From the NCBI GenBank assembly GCA_963766175.1, contig CAVXZE010000021.1, positions 124,001-188,000 of the forward strand: 64,000 nucleotides of DNA, in the 5' to 3' direction. Positions 58,142 to 64,000 of this stretch are shown here, in pieces (the first letter of the stretch is position 1; every line of letters starts with the position of its first letter). The notes under the pieces are model-generated. The model saw only the letters and a list, made by a program, of their open reading frames with translations. It was not told where the DNA came from and did not search any database. The translations under genes were made by a program, and so were the position numbers. The DNA comes from CAVXZE01 sp963766175 (GTDB lineage Bacteria > Myxococcota_A > UBA9160 > UBA6930).

Positions 58142-59824
58142 ATGCGTTGGACCGACGTCCTCACCGGGGTCGGCCTGGTGCTGGCGCTCGTGATTTCAGG
58201 CTGTGGGCGCGATGCGAAACTTGCGGAACTGGTGATCGTCGATGCCAACGTCTTGACGATGGCGAGGGCCAACCCGCGGGCCGACGCGGTGGCAGTCGCC
58301 GGAGGGAGGTTCATCGCGGTCGGCACACGAGATCGAGTGCGGGACCTCATTGGCGAAGAGACACGCATCATCGATCTCGGCGGGAAGACGGTCCTCCCGG
58401 GCTTCAATGATGCGCACATGCATCCGCTCGGAATCCCGCCGGGCAGCGTCCACCTGGGACCCAACGCGATTTCCTCGATGGATGAGCTCCTCGAAGCGCT
58501 TCGCGCACGTGCTCGAGAGACCGTAGAGGGCGAGTGGATTCTCGGCTGGGGCTACGAAGACAGCAAGCTGGGACGGCATCCCAATCGCGATGATCTCGAC
58601 CGCGTCTCGCAAGCTCACCCGATCCTGATCTTCCACTCGAGCGGACACGTCGCCACGGCGAACTCGTACGCACTCCGCAGCGCGCAGGTCGGCGGGGAGA
58701 CGCCCGATCCCGACGGGGGCAGCTTCGATCGGGATGTGGATGGAGAACCGACGGGCGTGTGTCGAGAGCGTGCCGCATTCGACCGACTCTTCACGGAGGA
58801 GAACCCGAAGCCACAGCCTTCGCTCACCGAGGCGGTGCGGTCTCTGGGAGAGCGCTTCCAGATCTTCCACGAGGATGGAATCACCAGCATCGGCGATGCC
58901 TGGGTCACACCCGGAAGCTTCGTCGCCTACCTCGCGGCCTTCGCTGGCGGCGCCAGGATGCGTGTCAACCTGATGTTCGGCGACGAGCACTTGCGCTTCG
59001 CGAGGTTTGCACGGTGGCTGGAATCCGTGGGGATCCTGAGTTGGATCGGCCGGGATCGCCTTCGGGTGGGACCGATCAAGGTCTTCCACGGGAACTCCTT
59101 GAGCGGCCAGACCTGTTGGCTGTACGAGCCGTACGCCGACCGATCCGACTACTACGGGGTTCCTCCGGCGCGGGATCAGGACCAGCTCGACAGGCACCTT
59201 CTGGAAATCCACTCTGCGGGCTTCCAGCTGGCCGTTCACTCGAACGGTGATCGCGAGATCGACATGGTCCTGCGCTCCATCGACAACGCGCTGACCCGGG
59301 AGCCACGCGCCGATCACCGGCACCGGATCGAGCACGCCAGCATCGTCAATTCCCAGATCCTGCGGAGGACGAAGGACCTGGGCGTAGTGCTGGCGCTGCA
59401 CTCCTACATCTACGAGCACGGTGACAAGATGGTGGCCTATGGAGAGAAGCGATTCCCCTGGATGCACGCCAACCGTTCGGCGCTCGAGATGGGGATCCCG
59501 GTCCCGGGAAGCTCGGACTTCCCGGTCTCCGCTGCCCACCCCATGACACGGATCCAGAGCCTCGTCACGCGCGCGAGCGCCGACGGCGAGGTGTACGGAC
59601 CGGAACAGCGGCTGCACCCCGAGCAGGCAGTCGCTGTCTTCACGCTGGGCGGCGCCTACGCCTCCTTCGAGGAAGCCATCAAGGGCTCGATCGAAGAGGG
59701 AAAGCTTGCAGATTTCGTGGTCTTGTCGTCAGACCCCATCGAGACCCCAGCTGACCAGCTGCGAAAAATCCGCGTGGACATGACGGTCATAGGGGGCGAG
59801 ATCGTCTTCCAGAGGGACGAGTAG
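58142..59824 (+). CDS. YtcJ-like amidohydrolase, lipoprotein
   Basis: A 560-residue protein starting at ATG 58142 with GGTGAGG upstream. A signal peptide with lipobox (LALVISGCG) puts it in the cell envelope. The composite amidohydrolase domain is YtcJ/LAF3-like: VDANVLTMARANPRADAVAV and VLPGFNDAHMHPLG (the family HxH is here HMH, metal site), AVHSNGDREIDMVL, HRIEHASIVNS and PVPGSSDFPVSAAHPMTRIQ. Such enzymes hydrolyse amide bonds of unknown natural substrates. Envelope targeting suggests action on an external compound. Confidence 0.88.
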   Translation: MRWTDVLTGVGLVLALVISGCGRDAKLAELVIVDANVLTMARANPRADAVAVAGGRFIAVGTRDRVRDLIGEETRIIDLGGKTVLPGFNDAHMHPLGIPPGSVHLGPNAISSMDELLEALRARARETVEGEWILGWGYEDSKLGRHPNRDDLDRVSQAHPILIFHSSGHVATANSYALRSAQVGGETPDPDGGSFDRDVDGEPTGVCRERAAFDRLFTEENPKPQPSLTEAVRSLGERFQIFHEDGITSIGDAWVTPGSFVAYLAAFAGGARMRVNLMFGDEHLRFARFARWLESVGILSWIGRDRLRVGPIKVFHGNSLSGQTCWLYEPYADRSDYYGVPPARDQDQLDRHLLEIHSAGFQLAVHSNGDREIDMVLRSIDNALTREPRADHRHRIEHASIVNSQILRRTKDLGVVLALHSYIYEHGDKMVAYGEKRFPWMHANRSALEMGIPVPGSSDFPVSAAHPMTRIQSLVTRASADGEVYGPEQRLHPEQAVAVFTLGGAYASFEEAIKGSIEEGKLADFVVLSSDPIETPADQLRKIRVDMTVIGGEIVFQRDE

Positions 59825-59861
59825 AGCCCAAGCCCAGCGGGAATGTCCGCAGAGAAGGGCG

Positions 59862-61526
59862 TCAAGGACATTCAGCGGAAGACCCGCCGGTCCTACCGCA
59901 AAGCGTCAGGACCGCGTGAGCAGGAGCCGCCAAGGACAGCTTTCCATCGGAGACCGCGAGATCCGGCTGCCTGGCGAAGCTGAGGCTGCTCGAGGTGAGA
60001 TGGGTCTGGAAGCGCTCGACGCGCAACGTGCCGGGAAGCCGGAGGGTGACCGGCTCGTCGGAGGCCGTCATGTTCACCAGCACCACCGTGAAGGCGCGGT
60101 CCGCCTCGTGCAAGTAGGCGCTCACGTTGAGGCTGCGATGGGTATCGTACTCGCTCTTGCCTCCGACCGAACTCTGCCCGTTGGCGAAGGTTGCACCAAC
60201 CCGCACCGCCCCCGGGCGGATATACCTCGAGAAGTGTTTGAAGGCGGAGTATTTCTTGCTGTCCGTGGGGTTCCCGAGGTGCTTCTTTCCGAGCAGTGTA
60301 TGCTCGCTCTCCTCTTCGGAGGTGTCGCTCAGCTGCCAATAGACGTAGGCGCTCGCGTTGGCGTGCACGAGGGCATTGTGCATCTTCTGCGCCACCGTGA
60401 TCGCGCCCTCGCCGGGCGAGCCACCCGCTCCAGTCAGCCAGGGACCCTTGGCGCCTCCCGCTTCCGACAGCCAGATCGGCTTTCCATCGGGCTCGACGCC
60501 TGGAGCCCTGGTGCCCGCGGCCCAGTCGGCCGGCACGACCGCCTTCCCGCGGTAGTAGGCCGCCCACATCTTCACCGCGTCCTCGCTGGTGCCCACGTAG
60601 GCGTTGCTGTTGTAGAAGGCCAGGAAATCGATCAACTGCGGGTCGGCGTGCGTCTTTAAGGCCTGGATGTAGCTCATCTGGTGCGACAGGCCCACGGGGT
60701 TGCCCGGCTTCACTCCCACGTGGGCTACGTGGGGACCCATCACCTTGGTGGTGATCTCTTGCCGGGCGAACTCGTTCTCGACCGCCGCGAGCGCCGCGGC
60801 GTACTGCCACCACTGCTCGTCCTGCCCGTCGGGGCCTTTGGCATAGGTGGCGCTGTCGAATGGGTTCTCGAAGCTCAGCTCGTTTTGGAGGCTGATGGCG
60901 TAGAACGGCGCCCCGTAGTGCCGTTCGAACCCTCGGACCCAGGCGGCCAGGTAACGACCGAACTGCTCGAGGTTCTCGGGTGTCTGGAGCAGCCGACCGC
61001 CGATGCTCTCGCCGCCTCCACGCCCCGAGAGCCAGGGCGTCGGCTTCTTCACCGAGGGGTCGCCGACGAAATGCTGCCGGGTGCCGGTGGGGCCCTTCAT
61101 CCAGTGGGGGGGGGACCAGACCGCTCCGGTGATCTTGACACGATCCGGCTCCAGCGCGTTCTCCTTGAGCCACTCCGCCATTTCGCCGTACACCTTGGTG
61201 CGGGGATTGGCGAAGTCCATCCTGGTGATGTTCGCCGTCAGGTCCTTCCCGAGCCGCACCGGGACGGCCATGTCGCCACTCGCGTCGACCAGGACTTCCT
61301 TCTTCATGTTCACGCGCAGGATGTTGAGTCCCAGATCCCGGTACGCCTGGCGCCACGCCAACTGCGCGTACGGCGCGCTTTCGAGGTTCCAGTAGATCAT
61401 GCAGGTGCCCCAGCCCTCGATGGTCTGATGCCGGGTCGTCACGTCGATCGTGACCTCCGCCGCCCGGGCCGACGCCAGGGACGTCATCGCCACGACCATG
61501 CACAGAACGAGCGCCGATCTCATCAC
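59862..61526 (-). CDS. Secreted glycoside hydrolase, GH30-like
   Basis: A 554-residue protein starting at ATG 61526 with a signal peptide (SALVLCMVVAMTSLASARA). HQTIEGWGTCMIYWN and LNILRVNMKKEV begin a clan-A TIM barrel. GAVWSPPHWMKGPTGTRQHF is typical of GH30. The acid/base Glu is in ISLQNELSFENPF, and the nucleophile Glu is probably in PIWLSEAGG. A C-terminal beta domain (SLNVSAYLHEADRAFTVVLV) completes the family layout. Likely target: beta-1,6-linked galactan, glucan or a related polysaccharide. Confidence 0.82.
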   Translation of the reverse strand: MMRSALVLCMVVAMTSLASARAAEVTIDVTTRHQTIEGWGTCMIYWNLESAPYAQLAWRQAYRDLGLNILRVNMKKEVLVDASGDMAVPVRLGKDLTANITRMDFANPRTKVYGEMAEWLKENALEPDRVKITGAVWSPPHWMKGPTGTRQHFVGDPSVKKPTPWLSGRGGGESIGGRLLQTPENLEQFGRYLAAWVRGFERHYGAPFYAISLQNELSFENPFDSATYAKGPDGQDEQWWQYAAALAAVENEFARQEITTKVMGPHVAHVGVKPGNPVGLSHQMSYIQALKTHADPQLIDFLAFYNSNAYVGTSEDAVKMWAAYYRGKAVVPADWAAGTRAPGVEPDGKPIWLSEAGGAKGPWLTGAGGSPGEGAITVAQKMHNALVHANASAYVYWQLSDTSEEESEHTLLGKKHLGNPTDSKKYSAFKHFSRYIRPGAVRVGATFANGQSSVGGKSEYDTHRSLNVSAYLHEADRAFTVVLVNMTASDEPVTLRLPGTLRVERFQTHLTSSSLSFARQPDLAVSDGKLSLAAPAHAVLTLCGRTGGSSAECP

Positions 61527-61716
61527 TGGGTCCCGCGCGAAGGTTAGCCGAGGGCGGCGGAGAGAGATCCCGCGCGGACGGGAGATTTTGGAGAGTCTTC
61601 TGCTTCCGATAACCTGAACTCGGTCAAGTCCCCGGGGATGCAGGGCTTTCGTTCATTCTCGATCCCGATTGGCGGGACACGAAGCGATGCGAGCACGAGC
61701 AAGAGGCGGCGGCTGA

Positions 61717-62541
61717 ATGAAGACTTTCGAGGGTCGAAACGTATACATCACGGGTGGCTCGAGCGGAATCGGCCTGACGACGGCCGAGCTGTTGGCAGCA
61801 GAGGGCGCAAACGTCCTCATCCTCTCCCGGAGCCAGGATCGCATCGATCGCGCTCTCGGCGAAATCGAAGCACGACGCAAGTCCGAAGCGCAGCGATTTT
61901 CGGGGATGCAGCTGGACGTATCACAACACGATGAGGTGAACCGGGTGATGGCCGAGGCGGTCGAGCATTTCGGCATCCCCGACCTGTTGATCAATTCGGC
62001 GGGCAAGGCCGTTCCGCGGCCTTTCGAGGAGATCTCCTACGAGCAGTTCGACGACATCATGAGGACCAACTTCTACGGCGCATGGAGCACCATCCAGGCC
62101 CTGCTTCCTCACATGAAGAAGAGGGGCGGCGGCCACATCGTCAATGTCTCGTCCATGGCCGGCTTCATCGGGGTCTTCGGATATGCCGACTACGGCGCCT
62201 CAAAGTTCGCCATGATGGGCCTCTCTGAGACCCTGAGGATGGAACTCAGGCAATACGACATCCGGGTCTCCGTACTGTGTCCTCCGGACACGGACACGCC
62301 GGGATACGAACTCGAGAACCGGACCAAGCCCCCGGAAACCTGGGCGATCGGGGAAACGGCAAAGCTGATCGAACCGGAGGTGGTTGCGCGCGCGCTCCTC
62401 AAAGGGATCCGAAAGGAACGGTACATGATCCTGGCCAACGCGGAGGGATGGTTCATCTACCTGACGAAGAGGTACGCCCCCTTCGTGCTGGACTGGATGC
62501 TGGACCGGGCCGTCAGGAAAGCGCAGGCACAGAAGCAGTAG
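61717..62541 (+). CDS. SDR family oxidoreductase, 3-ketosphinganine reductase-like
   Basis: A 274-residue protein starting at ATG 61717. YITGGSSGIGLTTAELLAAEGANVLILSRSQDRI is the cofactor site. NSAGKAVPRPFEEI, VNVSSMAGFIGVFGYADYGASKFAMMGLSETLRMEL and VLCPPDTDTPGYELENRTKP match the KDSR (FVT1/TSC10) branch, including the C-terminal hydrophobic helix (FIYLTKRYAPFVLDWML). KDSR reduces 3-ketosphinganine in sphingolipid synthesis, which some Gram-negative bacteria carry out. No serine palmitoyltransferase is in the window, so this remains a family-level inference. Confidence 0.82.
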   Translation: MKTFEGRNVYITGGSSGIGLTTAELLAAEGANVLILSRSQDRIDRALGEIEARRKSEAQRFSGMQLDVSQHDEVNRVMAEAVEHFGIPDLLINSAGKAVPRPFEEISYEQFDDIMRTNFYGAWSTIQALLPHMKKRGGGHIVNVSSMAGFIGVFGYADYGASKFAMMGLSETLRMELRQYDIRVSVLCPPDTDTPGYELENRTKPPETWAIGETAKLIEPEVVARALLKGIRKERYMILANAEGWFIYLTKRYAPFVLDWMLDRAVRKAQAQKQ

Positions 62542-62620
62542 ATCGGCGTCCAGGGATCAGAGACATCATTGATCTAGATAAGACTCGTTCACGCGCGTGG
62601 TGCCGCGTCCGCAGAGGAGG

Positions 62621-64000
62621 TCAGATGTAGTCCGCCTCGCGTGCGGCCGTCACGTACTCGTGCTCGCTCCACCACTTCTCGATTCCGCAATCCTCGGCAA
62701 TGGCATTCGAGCAGTTGTAGCCGGGCCCGAAGATGACCATTCCCCCCGGAGCAGCGCTCGCGCCGCCGAGGTAGAGCTTTCCCACCGGTGTCCGATACTG
62801 GGAGCACTCCTGGTTGGGACGGAGGTATCCCATCTGGAAGGGCTGATACGCGCCCTGCTTGTAGCTCCCCCGCACCATGTTGGCGAACTTGTTCTGGATG
62901 TCGGCGGGCGTGGTGAGGTAGGTCCACAGCACCTTGTCCTTGGAGAGATTCGGAGCGTATCGCTGCAGCAGGGCGAGCTGCCGCTGCTTGACCTCCTCTC
63001 GCATCCGGTGATTCAACCACCGCTCGCTGCCCCCATCTGCGAGCTCGAAGGGCGCCATCTGCGAGAGCAGGCCCGTCGCCCGGCCCGGGGGCGCCTGGAA
63101 GGAATCGTGAACGCTCGGGAAGCAGCCGTTGCAGCCTGCACCGTCGGGGATCTGACCGCCGCGCATCGCGTCCCAGTGGCCCGTGAGCTCGTCCACGCTC
63201 TGGTAGCCGAGAACGTAGATGAAAGCCTGGTCGACCTCGGGCCGGGTCTCGGCGGCCTTGAACCTCGGGGGCTCGGCCAGGGCCAGGTGGAGATTGCAGA
63301 GGCTCCACTCCTCCCACTCCCAGGCGCGGAGGGAATCGGCGAAGACCGGATCGAGGTTGTCCTCTCCGACGTATTCGAGGAAGGTCTGGTGAAGATCGAT
63401 GGTGCTCACCACCGCCTTCTCGGCCAGGAATTGCGTGCCGTCCTCCAGCTCCACGCCGCGAGCTTCTCCGCCCTCGACGATGATTCGTTTGATCTGGGCA
63501 CCCGTCCGGATCTGGCCCTGGTGCTCGAAAATTGATTTGAGAAGTGCATTGGAGACGCGGTGGGAGCCGCCCGCGGTGAGCCGGTAGTTCGCCATCCGGT
63601 TCAGGTAGATGGGAACCATGTAGCTGACGCCAGCCGCGTCGTACTCGAGCCCCCAGTGACAGGCCATGTAGAGCATCAGCGTCCGGACCTGATCGTTCTC
63701 GAAGAGATCGCACACGATGTCCTGCGGGGTCTTCTCGGCATAGGCGGAGACCTCGCGTCCCAGCTCCGTCATCTCCGCCTTGGCCGCCTGATCCAAGGCC
63801 CCCTCCATGGGGACGTAGGTCTGCGGGCCCAGGATGTGCTTCATCATCTCGTCGAAGCGGTGGTGCATCGCGCGGTAGCTCTCCGCGTCCTTCGGCGAGA
63901 ACTCGGCGATCGACTGGCAGGTCTTCTCGACGTCCCGGTGAATGCACAAGCACCGCCCGTCTTCGAAGGGCATGGCGACCTGAAGCTCGGGCTGGATGTG
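62621..64000 (-). CDS. Phytoene desaturase-like NAD(P)/FAD-dependent oxidoreductase, C-terminal part
   Basis: The gene runs off the right edge: 459 codons are present and the reading frame stays open to 64000, so the N-terminal FAD-binding GxGxxG lies outside. HRVSNALLKSIFEHQGQIRT, KRIIVEGGEARGVELEDGTQFLAEKAVVSTIDLHQTFLEYVG and the C-terminal FAD contact LYLGGASAAPGGMVIFGPGYNCSNAIAED are typical of the CrtI/CrtO/carotenoid isomerase/RetSat group. It would act on an isoprenoid or another hydrophobic substrate. The adjacent SDR on the other strand may share the pathway. Confidence 0.85.
   Translation of the reverse strand, partial: HIQPELQVAMPFEDGRCLCIHRDVEKTCQSIAEFSPKDAESYRAMHHRFDEMMKHILGPQTYVPMEGALDQAAKAEMTELGREVSAYAEKTPQDIVCDLFENDQVRTLMLYMACHWGLEYDAAGVSYMVPIYLNRMANYRLTAGGSHRVSNALLKSIFEHQGQIRTGAQIKRIIVEGGEARGVELEDGTQFLAEKAVVSTIDLHQTFLEYVGEDNLDPVFADSLRAWEWEEWSLCNLHLALAEPPRFKAAETRPEVDQAFIYVLGYQSVDELTGHWDAMRGGQIPDGAGCNGCFPSVHDSFQAPPGRATGLLSQMAPFELADGGSERWLNHRMREEVKQRQLALLQRYAPNLSKDKVLWTYLTTPADIQNKFANMVRGSYKQGAYQPFQMGYLRPNQECSQYRTPVGKLYLGGASAAPGGMVIFGPGYNCSNAIAEDCGIEKWWSEHEYVTAAREADYI

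Overview
The window is 64 kb of high-GC bacterial DNA, densely coding on both strands, with many GTG starts and start/stop overlaps. Lipobox and Tat signal peptides plus two outer-membrane beta-barrel candidates (an AlgE-like porin and a Phenol_MetA_deg-type protein) point to a Gram-negative cell. The gene content suggests a free-living, metabolically versatile, uncultivated-type lineage (Myxococcota, Desulfobacterota, Binatota or Tectomicrobia-like). The sequence alone does not fix the taxon. No rRNA, tRNA, CRISPR array or transposase was recognised.

Layout. 1-540: start of a uroporphyrinogen-decarboxylase-like gene. 0.7-5.9 kb: two cation/proton antiporters facing a PII-like protein, an EIIA-Ntr domain protein, a cyclic-nucleotide-binding protein and glutamate dehydrogenase, which looks like a potassium/nitrogen homeostasis block. 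6.1-13.6 kb: amine/peptide catabolism, with two DadA/sarcosine-oxidase-like flavoenzymes, an M19 dipeptidase homologue, an MlrC homologue, a truncated serine hydrolase and a divergent creatinase-like M24 protein. 13.7-22 kb: a DUF2520 protein, a decayed penicillin acylase, aspartate-semialdehyde dehydrogenase behind an apparent attenuator, a cysteine-desulfurase-like enzyme, an AraC regulator and a molybdopterin oxidoreductase. 22-30.2 kb: two Mur-ligase-like enzymes with a shared cysteine tail, an ATP-grasp ligase and several GNAT proteins, interrupted by duplicated and broken fragments. 30.4-35.6 kb: a QueG-like ferredoxin protein, a porin, a degenerate Rieske protein, and the most striking locus: a MarR regulator facing an organomercurial-lyase (MerB) homologue. 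36-41 kb: an apparent operon of a ThDP enzyme, two GNAT paralogues and an SDR. 41-50.8 kb: thiolase, a second M19 homologue, TrpB2, an outer-membrane protein, alcohol dehydrogenase, amidohydrolase, CaiB CoA-transferase and AGE epimerase. 50.9-64 kb: a single-chain biotin carboxylase, VOC protein, methyltransferase, APS reductase, lipoproteins, a GH30-like hydrolase, a ketosphinganine-reductase-like SDR and a phytoene-desaturase-like flavoprotein.

The main discovery candidate is at 33.5-34.7 kb. The MerB homologue is open from 33798 to 34547 only if two in-frame UGA codons are read through. These two UGAs fall exactly at the two catalytic cysteines of MerB (Cys96 and Cys159 in the plasmid R831b enzyme). 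Each is followed at the right distance by a hairpin with a G in the first two loop positions, as in bacterial SECIS elements. This predicts an organomercurial lyase with two selenocysteines. A small gene just downstream (34597-34722) also has an in-frame UGA followed by a 12-bp hairpin. A near-consensus sigma-70 promoter with a palindrome between its -35 and -10 boxes sits between the lyase and the divergent MarR gene.
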